Notes: generated from the sequence alone by a model not told the origin. A stretch of DNA of 45,133 bases from CAZPWQ01 sp964590495 (GCA_964590495.1 CAZPWQ010000016.1:1-45133); one strand, 5' to 3'; shown: positions 1-9,129, counted from the stretch's first letter. A program made the numbers and translations.

Positions 1-12
1 CACTGAATTATA

Positions 13-1524
13 ATGAATAAAGGAACCGTTGCACAGGTTATTGGTCCGGTTGTGGACGTTGATTTCGACCAGGGTGAAATTCCGCCGGTACTCAATGCTC
101 TCTATATTGAACGCGAAGATAACTCTAAACTGTATTTGGAGGTTGCCCAGCACCTCGGCGAAAATCGTGTGCGTACGATTGCGATGGATTCGACCGACGG
201 TCTTGTACGGCAGATGGAAGTTTTCGATACCGGGTCTCCGATCTCCATGCCTATCGGAGAGGATATCCGCGGACGTGTATTTAATGTAGTAGGGGAACCG
301 ATTGATGGAATTGAAGCTCCCAAAGGTGAAGAGCATTATCCGATTCACAGACCCGCACCCAGTTTCGACCAACTTGCAACATCGACAGAAATGCTCGAAA
401 CCGGAATTAAAGTCATCGACCTTCTGTGTCCCTATGCCAAAGGTGGTAAAACAGGATTGTTCGGCGGTGCCGGTGTAGGTAAAACGGTTCTTATTCAGGA
501 GTTGATTAATAATATTGCCAAGGGGCACGGCGGGCTTTCTGTTTTCGCCGGTGTTGGCGAGCGGACACGAGAGGGTAACGATCTACTCCGTGAAATGCTT
601 GAAGCAGATATTATCAACTATGGTAAAGAGTTCAAGGAATCCTATGAAAACGGAGAGTGGGAGCTGGAAAAAGTTGATAAAAAGACCCTGATAGAATCGA
701 AAGCTACTTTTGTATTCGGACAGATGAACGAGCCTCCGGGAGCCCGTGCCAGAGTAGCACTATCAGGTTTGACAATAGCCGAATATTTCCGCGATGAAGT
801 GAGTCGCGACATCCTGTTTTTTATTGATAATATTTTTCGCTTTACCCAGGCAGGGTCCGAGGTATCGGCACTGTTAGGACGCATGCCCTCTGCTGTAGGT
901 TATCAGCCGACACTGGCTACCGAAATGGGAGATCTCCAGGAGCGTATTACCTCAACAAAGGACGGATCCATTACGTCGGTCCAGGCAGTATATGTCCCTG
1001 CCGATGACCTGACAGATCCCGCACCGGCAACTACGTTTGCCCACCTTGATGCCACGACGGTATTGAGTCGTGCGCTGACACAAATCGGAATTTATCCGGC
1101 TGTGGATCCGCTGGATTCCTCTTCACGAATCCTTGATCCGCACATTGTCGGAAAGGAACATTACGATACGGCACAGCGGGTAATTGAGATTTTACAACAG
1201 TACAAGGACCTGCAGGATATTATCGCTATTCTTGGCATGGATGAACTTTCTGATGAAGATAAAATAATCGTCTCACGTGCACGACGTATTCAGCGTTTCC
1301 TGAGTCAGCCTTTCTTTGTAGCTGAACAATTCACAGGTCAACCGGGCAAATACATCAAGGTTGAAGATACGATTAAAGGATTTAAGAAAATTCTCAACGG
1401 AGAACTTGATCACCTGCCGGAAGGTGCCTTTTATATGGTTGGAACGATTGAAGAGGCTGAAGAGCAGGGTGAAAAGATGCTAGCTGAAGAAGAAGCTGCA
1501 AAGGAAAAAGAAGCAGCTGAATAA
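13..1524 (+). CDS. atpD: ATP synthase F1 subunit beta
   Basis: Catalytic beta subunit of the membrane-bound F1Fo ATP synthase (503 aa), which binds nucleotide and makes ATP on the cytoplasmic face. The N-terminal beta-barrel is followed by the Walker A loop GGAGVGKT at about residues 151-158, the GERTREGNDL segment, the Walker B strand ILFFIDN near residue 270, and the C-terminal DELSDEDK region related to the DELSEED segment. The protein is longer than the roughly 460-470 residues of proteobacterial homologues, mainly because of about 30 extra residues just before FGQMNEPPG (about residues 203-235), plus an acidic alanine-rich tail. atpC follows after 10 nt. No other ATP synthase genes are visible downstream, so atpDC is probably a separate pair, though the upstream side is cut by the window. 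Identification is certain. Confidence 0.98.
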   Translation: MNKGTVAQVIGPVVDVDFDQGEIPPVLNALYIEREDNSKLYLEVAQHLGENRVRTIAMDSTDGLVRQMEVFDTGSPISMPIGEDIRGRVFNVVGEPIDGIEAPKGEEHYPIHRPAPSFDQLATSTEMLETGIKVIDLLCPYAKGGKTGLFGGAGVGKTVLIQELINNIAKGHGGLSVFAGVGERTREGNDLLREMLEADIINYGKEFKESYENGEWELEKVDKKTLIESKATFVFGQMNEPPGARARVALSGLTIAEYFRDEVSRDILFFIDNIFRFTQAGSEVSALLGRMPSAVGYQPTLATEMGDLQERITSTKDGSITSVQAVYVPADDLTDPAPATTFAHLDATTVLSRALTQIGIYPAVDPLDSSSRILDPHIVGKEHYDTAQRVIEILQQYKDLQDIIAILGMDELSDEDKIIVSRARRIQRFLSQPFFVAEQFTGQPGKYIKVEDTIKGFKKILNGELDHLPEGAFYMVGTIEEAEEQGEKMLAEEEAAKEKEAAE

Positions 1525-1534
1525 AGGATAAAGA

Positions 1535-1978
1535 ATGAATAGTTTTAAAGCGCAGATTTTAACCCCGGAAGGTCCCGTATTTAATGGTGAGGTAACAGGA
1601 GTTCAGCTGCCGGGAGTAATGGGCAGTTTTGAAGTCAAAACCCTCCATGCCAATATCATATCAACGCTTGAAATTGGACATGTGTTGGTGCGGAAAGCAA
1701 ACGGGGAAGAGCAGTATTACGCGATCAGCGGCGGGTTTGTTGAAGTTTATAATAATACGTTAAACCTGCTGGCCGAAGCTGCCGAACCGGTAGAAGAGAT
1801 CGATGTAAACCGTGCGGAAGAAGCCAGAAAGCGGGCACAGGAGCGGCTTGAATCAGGCGGTGAAAATATTGATCGAAAACGTGCCCGAAAAGCACTGGAA
1901 CGAGCCGATAACAGGATAAAACTTGCTGCCGATTTTGGTGTTACCACTCGTACAGAACGGGATAAATCGTACAGTTAG
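1535..1978 (+). CDS. atpC: ATP synthase F1 subunit epsilon
   Basis: Epsilon subunit of F1 (147 aa), part of the central stalk and an intrinsic inhibitor of ATP hydrolysis. The N-terminal beta-sandwich is recognisable from the segments ILTPEGPVF and LPGVMGSFEVKTLHAN, and the YYAISGGFVEV strand. The C-terminal half is the helical hairpin, rich in Glu, Arg and Ala (about residues 90-135). Length is normal for the family. It lies 10 nt after atpD and is surely cotranscribed. The downstream region is a convergent spacer with a long inverted repeat that could end transcription. Confidence 0.96.
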   Translation: MNSFKAQILTPEGPVFNGEVTGVQLPGVMGSFEVKTLHANIISTLEIGHVLVRKANGEEQYYAISGGFVEVYNNTLNLLAEAAEPVEEIDVNRAEEARKRAQERLESGGENIDRKRARKALERADNRIKLAADFGVTTRTERDKSYS

Positions 1979-2029
1979 TTTAGTTATTCGTTGGTAGGGT
2001 TTTGGGACAGCTAATAAAAAACCACCCCC

Positions 2030-2240
2030 ATTGTCATCCCGACCGGAAGTCCCGACGCTTTTTTCGGGACTGTAGCGGAGGGATCTCATCCGCTATAAAA
2101 TGGCAGTCAGCTTAACAGGAGACTCGAATAAGTTGCCTTGCTGGCGAATGTAAATAGATATAAGTTCACTGCCTTTGTCACATGGATGAGATCTCTCCGT
2201 TACGGCCGGAAAAACACCGCCCTCCAGTCGAGATGACAAT
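2030..2240. repeat. Long imperfect inverted repeat between convergent genes
   Basis: The outer arms 2030-2043 and 2227-2240 match at 13 of 14 positions, and the inner arms 2075-2092 and 2183-2200 at about 15 of 18. A perfect 8-bp hairpin (AGTCCCGA/TCGGGACT) sits in the left arm at 2048-2071. The motif with GTCATCCCGAC and GGATCTCATC resembles intergenic palindromic elements dispersed in Bacteroidota genomes; that family link is from memory. It fills the 280-bp gap between the ends of atpC (+) and the PBP gene (-), so it may also act as a two-way terminator. Confidence 0.7.
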
Positions 2241-2260
2241 AGTGGATGCTCTGGATGGAA

Positions 2261-4567
2261 TTACCAGCCGATCCGCCCATCATTTTCTACATTTTCAGAA
2301 TTCTCCGGGTCCGGAGGAATTACAAATCCGGGTGGAGAATTGAAAGGTTCGTAACTCCAGGGTGCTTTTTCATCGCCTGTAACACGATTGATGAAGTCCC
2401 CGACAATAGGAAGTGCCGAACGAGCCCCCTGGCCGATATAACTATTTTCAGGAAATCGAACACGTCTGTCTTCACCGCCTACCCAGGCACCCATCACTAT
2501 ATGCGGTGTCATGGCGACAAACCAGTTATCGGCAGCATCCTGGGTCGTCCCTGTTTTTCCTGCGATATCCTGGCGAACTCCATAGGAATTCCTGAGACGA
2601 ACCCCGGTGCCGTTATAACCATCACCGCCCCGGATCACACCGCGTAGCATGTCCACCATAATGTAGGCCGTTTCCGGACTTATCACTTCCTGGCGATATT
2701 CAGGATGGTATTCCTGAAGCACGTTTCCTTCCTTATCTTCGATACGGGTAATGGCTAACGGTTCGATATGTACCCCCTCATTGGCAAAGGTGGTATAGGC
2801 ACTTACCAGTTCGAGCAGTGAAACTTCAGCAGTACCCAAAGCGATAGAAGGGTAGTCTCTCGTACCGGACATATCAATTCCAAGATTGGAAGCCATCTGT
2901 TTAATTTTGCGAGCGGCCGGTATCAGATCTTCAGCCTGGCTTGTATTCGGATTTCCCGCGATTTCTGGAAGAAGTCTCACAGTAACATTGTTAAGGCTTT
3001 GGGCAAGTGCAGATCGCAAAGGAACCATTTCGGGCCCGGACGGTACGACGGGATCTTTCGGCCTCCAGGCTTTACCCGATCGCTCGTAAAAAACCTTTGG
3101 GTATTTTGAAAATTTGTGATATGGTTTATAGCCGTTGTCAATAGCTACAGAATACACAAATGGCTTAAATGTGGACCCGGCCTGTCTCCTTGACTGGTAA
3201 ACATGATCGTATTGTACACTGCCGTAATTGGACCCGCCGACCCACGCTAATATCTCGCCGTTCTCAGGATCAATACCTACGAAACCGGCCTCAAGCCGGG
3301 TGCGTGCCCGCTTTACAGAATCAACGAAGGCGCTGTCTGCAAGCAATTTTTCAAACACTACTGACTCCTGGTCGGTATCGAATTTGGAGAAGCCATTCTT
3401 ATAGCGGTCGGTTTCACGGATAAAGCTATTCAGGAACATGGGATATTCTTTCCACAGGCGATCCATGTATTCATCACTGCCGTTGGATGTCCACTCGTCC
3501 TCAAAAATAGGCTGTAGCGAATCCAGTTTAGTACTTACCGCCCGTTCGGCGTGTCGCTGCAGTCTTGAATCAATGGTTGTGTATATCTGCAATCCATCGG
3601 TGTAAATATCGTATCCGTTCTCCCTGGCCCAATCTCTGACTTCCTGACGAATATATTCTCCGAAATACCTGCTTTCTTTGCTTGCTTTTGACGGCGAATT
3701 ATAATTCAGCGTTATCGGCTCATTTCTCAGGTTTGTGTAGATTGCATCGGAAATAAAACCTCTGCGATTTAACAGGCTAAGTACCGTATTTCGACGGTCC
3801 GTGGAATTTTCTTTATTGAGTCGTGGATTATAAAGATAAACTCCTTTCAGAGAACCAATGAGTGTAGCGGCTTCGGAAACGTTGAGATCCTGTGCACTTT
3901 TACTAAAATGGGTCTGCGAGGCCTGTTCGACACCGAAAGCACTGTTAGGAAATTCAACCGTATTCAGATAGAGTTCGATAATTTCGCGTTTGGTATAATT
4001 CTGTTCAATCTCAACAGCAGTAATCATCTCGCGAAATTTTCGAATGATGGAAAATTCGCGTCCTATTTCTTTGTAGAGATTTCTGGCGAGCTGCTGACTG
4101 ATGGTAGAGCCGCCCTGAACGCTGCCTCTTATCAGGTGATAGGGAACAGCGACTGTACGAACCATATCGATACCCCAGTGGGTATAAAACCGGTGGTCTT
4201 CGGTAGCAATTAAGGCATCGACAACATGTGGAGAGATATTTTCGAAAGCAACATGGGTGCGGTTTTCAGTAAAGTATTTATCGAGAACTACCCCGTCGCG
4301 GCTTTTGACCTGTGTAGCAATTGCAGTCTGCGGGTTTTCCAATCTTTCAAGTGAAGGCAGTCCCTGCATCAGATAAAAAATAAATCCGCTGACACCGAGA
4401 ATAAATACAAGAAATGCTATCCCTATATACTGATAGAGATTTTTCCCGCCAGATTTACGGAGTTTTGAAGAGCTGTTCTTTCTTTTGCGTTCTTCAATTT
4501 TTTTTCTGCGATATTCAGGATCATTGAAGTAACGATCCACATCATTATTGTATTCTGAATTGCTCAT
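2261..4567 (-). CDS. Class A penicillin-binding protein (transglycosylase/transpeptidase, PBP1A family)
   Basis: Bifunctional peptidoglycan polymerase and cross-linker (768 aa), anchored in the inner membrane with its catalytic domains in the periplasm. A basic cytoplasmic N-terminus precedes one membrane segment at about residues 47-67. The GT51 transglycosylase domain has ATEDHRFY (catalytic Glu about 123) and GGSTISQQLARNLY (about 152-165). The transpeptidase domain has STFK (Ser 465, Lys 468), SLN (524-526) and KTGT (671-674). All catalytic motifs are intact, so the enzyme should be active. The Pro-rich acidic tail after residue 740 is typical of loose C-termini. It starts 4 nt after the LpxH-like gene ends, so the three minus-strand genes 6399 to 2261 look like one envelope operon. 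Confidence 0.95.
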   Translation of the reverse strand: MSNSEYNNDVDRYFNDPEYRRKKIEERKRKNSSSKLRKSGGKNLYQYIGIAFLVFILGVSGFIFYLMQGLPSLERLENPQTAIATQVKSRDGVVLDKYFTENRTHVAFENISPHVVDALIATEDHRFYTHWGIDMVRTVAVPYHLIRGSVQGGSTISQQLARNLYKEIGREFSIIRKFREMITAVEIEQNYTKREIIELYLNTVEFPNSAFGVEQASQTHFSKSAQDLNVSEAATLIGSLKGVYLYNPRLNKENSTDRRNTVLSLLNRRGFISDAIYTNLRNEPITLNYNSPSKASKESRYFGEYIRQEVRDWARENGYDIYTDGLQIYTTIDSRLQRHAERAVSTKLDSLQPIFEDEWTSNGSDEYMDRLWKEYPMFLNSFIRETDRYKNGFSKFDTDQESVVFEKLLADSAFVDSVKRARTRLEAGFVGIDPENGEILAWVGGSNYGSVQYDHVYQSRRQAGSTFKPFVYSVAIDNGYKPYHKFSKYPKVFYERSGKAWRPKDPVVPSGPEMVPLRSALAQSLNNVTVRLLPEIAGNPNTSQAEDLIPAARKIKQMASNLGIDMSGTRDYPSIALGTAEVSLLELVSAYTTFANEGVHIEPLAITRIEDKEGNVLQEYHPEYRQEVISPETAYIMVDMLRGVIRGGDGYNGTGVRLRNSYGVRQDIAGKTGTTQDAADNWFVAMTPHIVMGAWVGGEDRRVRFPENSYIGQGARSALPIVGDFINRVTGDEKAPWSYEPFNSPPGFVIPPDPENSENVENDGRIGW

Positions 4568-4571
4568 CTAA

Positions 4572-5360
4572 TCAGTTTGTTACAGTCTCAAACGGCTGGA
4601 GTTCCCGATTTATATCATCCCAGTTAACGAGTGAGAATGTGTTGTTATTATACAATGCCACCGTTCTGGTATTACAAAAGGTACCTAAATTAATATACGT
4701 TCCGAAGTTAAAAATTTTTATACGGGGGGTATGGTCGTGTCCGCATATAATTATATCCGTATCTGATCTCTTTAACTCATTTTCTGCCCATTTGTTCAAT
4801 TTTTTCTGTTTCCCACTTTCCCGGCTCAGGGCCCGGTTTAACCGGGAAAAATATTTCATCACCATGATCCCGGCTTTAGGCGGAAATAAGCGCTGATAGA
4901 AATCTATAAACTTCGGGTTTCTAAGTAGACGATGCATTGCCGGCCGCGGCAGGTTATAACATTCGTGACGAAGTCCGTCGCCATGAAGCAACATAACTTT
5001 TTTTCCATTCAGCGTAACAATTTTCTGTTCGCGTATTACATCAAATCCCCGTTCTTCAAAATGATTTTCTGTCCAGTTATCATGATTTCCCGTTATATAT
5101 ATTGTGCCTCCCATCTCTCGGTTGTACTGTTCAAAACAGTCGAGGAGTCCTTTCCCGATTTGCGGAATAGCATTGGGGTATTCCATCCAGTAGTCAAACA
5201 GATCACCTAGTACGGCAATTCTTATCCGCTGCTCACAGCAATATTTTACAAGTGCGATAAGATCATCTTCGATCTTTTTGTTCTTTTCCCCGGAAAATCC
5301 TCCCAGATGGGCATCGGAAAGAAACAGATATGTATCTTGATCCACAAAGAGGTCGGACAT
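4572..5360 (-). CDS. LpxH-like UDP-2,3-diacylglucosamine diphosphatase family metallophosphoesterase
   Basis: Calcineurin-like metallophosphoesterase of 262 aa. The metal-binding motifs appear in order: LSDAHLGG near the N-terminus, GDLFDYW, GNHDNW, LLHGDGL and GHDHTPR. The family member LpxH hydrolyses UDP-2,3-diacylglucosamine to lipid X in lipid A synthesis at the inner face of the membrane. That substrate is inferred here from family and envelope context. I chose the ATG at 5360 (MSDLFVDQ), 20 nt after the preceding gene's stop. An open frame continues upstream to 5546 but runs inside the polyprenyl synthase gene and has no family character. It lies between polyprenyl synthase and PBP, with a 4-nt gap to the latter. 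Confidence 0.85.
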   Translation of the reverse strand: MSDLFVDQDTYLFLSDAHLGGFSGEKNKKIEDDLIALVKYCCEQRIRIAVLGDLFDYWMEYPNAIPQIGKGLLDCFEQYNREMGGTIYITGNHDNWTENHFEERGFDVIREQKIVTLNGKKVMLLHGDGLRHECYNLPRPAMHRLLRNPKFIDFYQRLFPPKAGIMVMKYFSRLNRALSRESGKQKKLNKWAENELKRSDTDIIICGHDHTPRIKIFNFGTYINLGTFCNTRTVALYNNNTFSLVNWDDINRELQPFETVTN

Positions 5361-5379
5361 TGAAATGGAATGAATGAAC

Positions 5380-6399
5380 TTATTTTTTGCGATGAATAAT
5401 AAACTCAATAAGATCTTTAAATGCTTTTCTGTGTTTGGAAGCAGGAAGCTCGTGCAGCAAATTGAGCGCCTTGGCGGCATACTCATCCATAATTTCACGG
5501 GCGTACTCCATACCGCCCTTGTCATGTACAAAAGAAACGATTTCATCTATTTCAGATTGTTTCTTCTTTCGTTTCCGCATCTTATGGCGGATTTTAACCT
5601 TCTCCATCAAAGAGGCATTATCGAGTGCCTTGATAAAAGGCAGAGTAACTTTTCGTTCCTGGATATCATTCCGTTTGGGTTTTCCGATATCATCCACTCC
5701 GTAATCAAACAAATCATCCCGGATTTGAAAGGCAATTCCGATATTCATACCTATTTCACGCATTTTCCTGTGCATGACGGGATCTTCAGTTGTCGAAATA
5801 GCTCCGCACTCGCAGCAGGAGGCAATAAGGCTGGCTGTTTTTTCAGAGATAACTTTAAAGTAATACTCCTCATCCATATTAAACAAACGAGCTGCTTTAA
5901 ACTGTCGGAGTTCACCTTCGCTCATACTTTTAACAGCCCGGGAAAGAACCTGAAGCAGGTTGAATTCTTCATATTCGAGAGCGGTTAACAAGCCTTTTGA
6001 AAGCAGAAAATCACCGAGCAGAACACTGGCTTTATTTTTCCAGACTTTGTTGATGCTCAGAAACCCGCGCCGTATTTCAGCATCATCAACTACATCATCA
6101 TGAATCAATGTTGCAGTATGCAACAGCTCAATCATTGTTGCGGCTACATAGCTGCGTTCGGTAACTTCGCCGAACAGACGCGCAGACATAAAAACAAGAG
6201 TGGGACGAATTTCCTTTCCCTTTTGACGCAACAGGTATTGCACTATCTGGTCAAGGACAAAGACGTCGGTACGAAGAGCCTTTTTATAGAATGACCGAAA
6301 CTCAGAAAGATCTCCCGACACAGGCGAAGTAATCTCCTTCAGGGACTTTTTCCCCTTCCGCGTAAAATTTGTCGCTTGATCCAGTTGCGTATCAATCAT
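5380..6399 (-). CDS. Polyprenyl (all-trans) diphosphate synthase
   Basis: Trans-isoprenyl diphosphate synthase (339 aa), which elongates allylic diphosphates with IPP to make a long prenyl chain, most likely the side chain of the respiratory quinone. The first Asp-rich motif is LIHDDVVDDAEIRRG and the second is FQIRDDLFDYG, both complete, with the KGKEIRP substrate-binding Lys/Arg segment before the first. The exact chain length cannot be read from sequence by eye. The start at 6399 is the first ATG of the frame. It is the first gene of a minus-strand run with the LpxH-like and PBP genes, diverging from pgi across a 0.7-kb repeat-rich spacer. Confidence 0.92.
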   Translation of the reverse strand: MIDTQLDQATNFTRKGKKSLKEITSPVSGDLSEFRSFYKKALRTDVFVLDQIVQYLLRQKGKEIRPTLVFMSARLFGEVTERSYVAATMIELLHTATLIHDDVVDDAEIRRGFLSINKVWKNKASVLLGDFLLSKGLLTALEYEEFNLLQVLSRAVKSMSEGELRQFKAARLFNMDEEYYFKVISEKTASLIASCCECGAISTTEDPVMHRKMREIGMNIGIAFQIRDDLFDYGVDDIGKPKRNDIQERKVTLPFIKALDNASLMEKVKIRHKMRKRKKKQSEIDEIVSFVHDKGGMEYAREIMDEYAAKALNLLHELPASKHRKAFKDLIEFIIHRKK

Positions 6400-6539
6400 T
6401 GGATGTACTTATAACTTCTGACTTCGATTAAGGCGATAGTAAGTAAACTTGTGATTCTGCCGTAGTGACTCTTTTAATGTAAATATTTTTTCCAAAAGAA
6501 TGATATATAATATACTTGACTGGAGACAGCTTCTCCACT

Positions 6540-6960
6540 TAGTTTTTTAGTTCAGTTCCCATCGAGCGGCTGGTTGTGCCGTCCGGTGGGTAGGAAGAGG
6601 CAGGATCTTGAATTCAAAGGAACCGCTATAAGCCTCATCAAACCCACCCGACCGCGAAACCAGCGGCCGGACGGGGGATGAACTTTTCCACCGGACGGCT
6701 GCTGTTGATCCGAAGGAATGCCTTGGGTACCGTCCGGTCGGTATGAAATGGCAGATTTTTATTCCTTGGCTCCGACCCACTCCTAAATCCCTCCCTATTC
6801 CACTGAAAATCACAGTGAAACAAGGAGGGACTTCAGAATTTGCTAAATCTTTGAAAAGAGTCACTCCTTCCTTGTCCCGTGGGTTTTCGTCCCGAGGAAT
6901 CGGGAGGAAGGAGCCGGAGCCTGCTCTACGAAGCCCCGCCTCTCGGGCGTAGTTGAGGAT
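6540..6960. repeat. Repeat-rich intergenic spacer with multiple palindromes
   Basis: No convincing gene lies between 6400 and 7112. The segment contains alternating copies of the core CCGTCCGG: 6578-6590 and its exact 12-bp inverse 6688-6699, an ACCGTCCGGTCGG copy at 6729-6741, and a GC-rich palindromic element at 6646-6675 (CCCGACCGCGAAA ... GGCCGGACGGG) that recurs at 18444-18517. A CTACGAAGCC ... CGTAG block near 6927-6955 resembles sequences at 17720-17790. Open frames here, such as 6547-6864 on the minus strand, are low-complexity by-products of the repeats. Confidence 0.6.
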
Positions 6961-7058
6961 GGGTCAAAAAGATCGCGAAACCCGTGACTGCATCCCGGAA
7001 TAGGATTTCCAAAAAGAAACTTTTTTAAATTCAGGTTTTATACTCCCATCATTTACTA

Positions 7059-7066
7059 TACTTTTG
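7059..7066 (+). promoter_or_regulatory. Possible Bacteroidetes-type -7 element for pgi
   Basis: TACTTTTG matches the TAnnTTTG -7 consensus of the Bacteroidota primary sigma factor and lies 47 nt before the pgi ATG. No clear TTG -33 box is seen at the expected spacing, so the call is weak. Confidence 0.35.
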
Positions 7067-7112
7067 GGGATGAAATTTGTACCACGGACTTTTATTTAAT
7101 ATCCCAATTGAC

Positions 7113-8405
7113 ATGATCCAGATAAATACAGAGAAAGCAAAGCAGTTTTTAGACAATGGAAAATTTCAGACATCATACCGGAAGGCAGAGGAATCGTTAA
7201 CCCGCATACAGAATGGGACCGGGGAAGGCGCAGAATGGCTGGGCTGGAGAGATCTGCTTGCTGAGCCGAATGATGCCATATTGGAGCAGTTGGACAGCCT
7301 GGCCGCTGATATTCGTGAGGATGCTGACGTTTTTATAGTCTGCGGCATCGGAGGTTCCTATTTGGGAGCACGTGCGGTGATTGATGCACTTTCGCCTTTC
7401 TTTTCCAGTCATGGTAAAGGTCCTGAAATTTTATATGCAGGTCACCATATCAGTGGAAAATATCTGGAACAACTGATAGAATATCTGGAACAGCCGAAAG
7501 CAGACGGTACATCTAAGAGTGCTTATCTTAACGTCATTTCAAAATCGGGGACTACCCTTGAAACAGCCCTTTCTTTCCGGGTACTTCGCAACTGGATCAA
7601 CCATTTTTATCCTGAGGATACAAATCGCAGGATCATTTGCACGACGAGTAAAAAGGGGGGAGCATTAAACAGCCTAATCCGTGAAAACGGGTATAGGAAG
7701 TTTGTAATTCCGGAGAATGTAGGTGGACGATTCTCTGTTTTAACGCCGGTAGGGCTTTTACCGGTTGCTGTGGCAGGAATCGATATCAGGACCCTTTTCT
7801 ATGAGGCTGTATCAAAATTTGAAGAACTTGACCGCCGGCCGGATCCTGTACTCGATTATGCGGCGACTAAATTCGCCCTGTACAAAAAAAATAAGACCGT
7901 TGATATCATAACCACTTTTGAACCGGAATTGCGATCTCTTACACGCTGGCTTCAACAGTTATTGGGAGAAAGTGAGGGGAAGGAAGGGAAAGGCATTCTA
8001 CCGGCAACCGCAGCCTATTCAACCGATCTGCACAGCCTGGGTCAGTTTATACAGGAAGGTCCCCGGAACCTGATGGAGACATTCATAAAAGTTGACAAGC
8101 CAATAAATAGTTTGTCTATTGATGCAACGGAAGGGGACTACGACCAACTCAATTATCTGTCAGAACAATCATTTCATGAAATCAATACCAGGGCTTTTGA
8201 AGGAACACTGCAGGCACATACTGGTGGCGGAGTTCCGTGTATCGTACTCAGCATGCAGGAGTTAAATGCACAGCATATTGGGGAATTTATTTATTTTTAT
8301 GAGCTGATGACAGCCGTGTACTGTTATTGCTTGAATATAAATCCGTTTAATCAGCCGGGCGTAGAGCACTACAAAAAAGAAATGTACCAACTACTGGGAA
8401 AATAA
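7113..8405 (+). CDS. pgi: Glucose-6-phosphate isomerase
   Basis: Cytosolic glycolytic/gluconeogenic enzyme (430 aa) that interconverts glucose-6-phosphate and fructose-6-phosphate. Visible signatures are GIGGSYLGARAV, SKSGTTLETA (phosphate binding), the PGI signature around VGGRFSVLTPVGLLPV, and EGPRNLMETF. The length fits the shorter bacterial form, as in Gram-positive bacteria and Bacteroidota, rather than the roughly 550-aa proteobacterial form. I start at ATG 7113 (MIQINTEKAK); the longer frame from 7077 would need a TTG and adds an unconvincing 12 residues. The deoxynucleoside kinase gene follows after 8 nt. Confidence 0.96.
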   Translation: MIQINTEKAKQFLDNGKFQTSYRKAEESLTRIQNGTGEGAEWLGWRDLLAEPNDAILEQLDSLAADIREDADVFIVCGIGGSYLGARAVIDALSPFFSSHGKGPEILYAGHHISGKYLEQLIEYLEQPKADGTSKSAYLNVISKSGTTLETALSFRVLRNWINHFYPEDTNRRIICTTSKKGGALNSLIRENGYRKFVIPENVGGRFSVLTPVGLLPVAVAGIDIRTLFYEAVSKFEELDRRPDPVLDYAATKFALYKKNKTVDIITTFEPELRSLTRWLQQLLGESEGKEGKGILPATAAYSTDLHSLGQFIQEGPRNLMETFIKVDKPINSLSIDATEGDYDQLNYLSEQSFHEINTRAFEGTLQAHTGGGVPCIVLSMQELNAQHIGEFIYFYELMTAVYCYCLNINPFNQPGVEHYKKEMYQLLGK

Positions 8406-8413
8406 ACGTATCA

Positions 8414-9082
8414 ATGAGTAAAAATTCGGAACAAACTCCAGCTGAGCGTTCTAAAGATAAAGAGGTAAAATTCATTGCTATTGCCGGAAATATAGGTGCG
8501 GGCAAGTCCTCACTTACGGGACTTCTGGCAAAGCATTTTGGATGGGAAGCCTTTTACGAGTCGGTTGATGGTAATCCGTACCTGGCCGATTTTTATGAGG
8601 ATATGCGGCGGTGGAGTTTTAATTTACAGATTTATTTTCTCTCGAGCAGGTTTCGCCATCAAAAAAGGATGCTCGAGAAGGCAGGCAGGTTTGTTCAGGA
8701 TCGTACCATTTATGAGGATGTAGAAATATTTGCAAAAAACCTGCACGAGATGGGACTGATGAGCGATCGTGACTTCAAAAACTATGAAGCACTTTTCGAC
8801 GAAATGACGCATTATTTGCAGCCGCCCGGCCTGCTTATTTATATTCGTGCACAGGTTCCTACCTTGGTCAGACAAATACAAAAAAGAGGTCGCGATTATG
8901 AAAATACCATCCGTATCGAATATCTGGAGCGTTTGAACCGTCTCTACGAGAGCTGGATTGAAAGATATCCGCATCAAAAACTAATCATAGACACTGATGA
9001 TCTCGATTTTGTCAACAACCAGGAAGATCTGGGTAGCATAATAGAATTAGTAGAGCAACGTTTATTTGGGTTGTTTAATTGA
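8414..9082 (+). CDS. Deoxynucleoside kinase (dCK/dGK family)
   Basis: Salvage kinase (222 aa) that phosphorylates deoxynucleosides to their 5'-monophosphates. A hydrophilic N-terminus of about 20 residues precedes the P-loop GNIGAGKSSL. The family features follow: the ESVDGNPYL substrate-site segment, DRTIYEDVEIFA (the DRS-like catalytic segment), and the RGRDYENTI Arg-rich lid region. Specificity (dA, dG or others) cannot be settled from motifs. It sits 8 nt after pgi and is probably cotranscribed. A separate promoter follows for the DUF177 gene. Confidence 0.9.
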   Translation: MSKNSEQTPAERSKDKEVKFIAIAGNIGAGKSSLTGLLAKHFGWEAFYESVDGNPYLADFYEDMRRWSFNLQIYFLSSRFRHQKRMLEKAGRFVQDRTIYEDVEIFAKNLHEMGLMSDRDFKNYEALFDEMTHYLQPPGLLIYIRAQVPTLVRQIQKRGRDYENTIRIEYLERLNRLYESWIERYPHQKLIIDTDDLDFVNNQEDLGSIIELVEQRLFGLFN

Positions 9083-9113
9083 TTGCAGATAAAGGCAATA
9101 ATTCATAACTTTG
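9083..9113 (+). promoter_or_regulatory. Bacteroidetes-type promoter for the DUF177-rpmF-fab run
   Basis: TTG at 9083-9085, a 20-nt spacer, then TAACTTTG at 9106-9113, an exact TAnnTTTG -7 element. The ATG of the next gene is at 9130, giving a very short leader. The same -7 octamer occurs before bioD. Confidence 0.65.
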
Positions 9114-9129
9114 CAAGCTATTTGTAGAT

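Noticed and set aside
5361..5546. N-terminal extension of the LpxH-like protein
   Set aside because: The extension lies within the polyprenyl synthase gene in another frame and lacks family similarity; the metallophosphoesterase core begins right after ATG 5360.
5374..5988. Plus-strand 204-aa frame
   Set aside because: Antisense shadow of the polyprenyl synthase gene.
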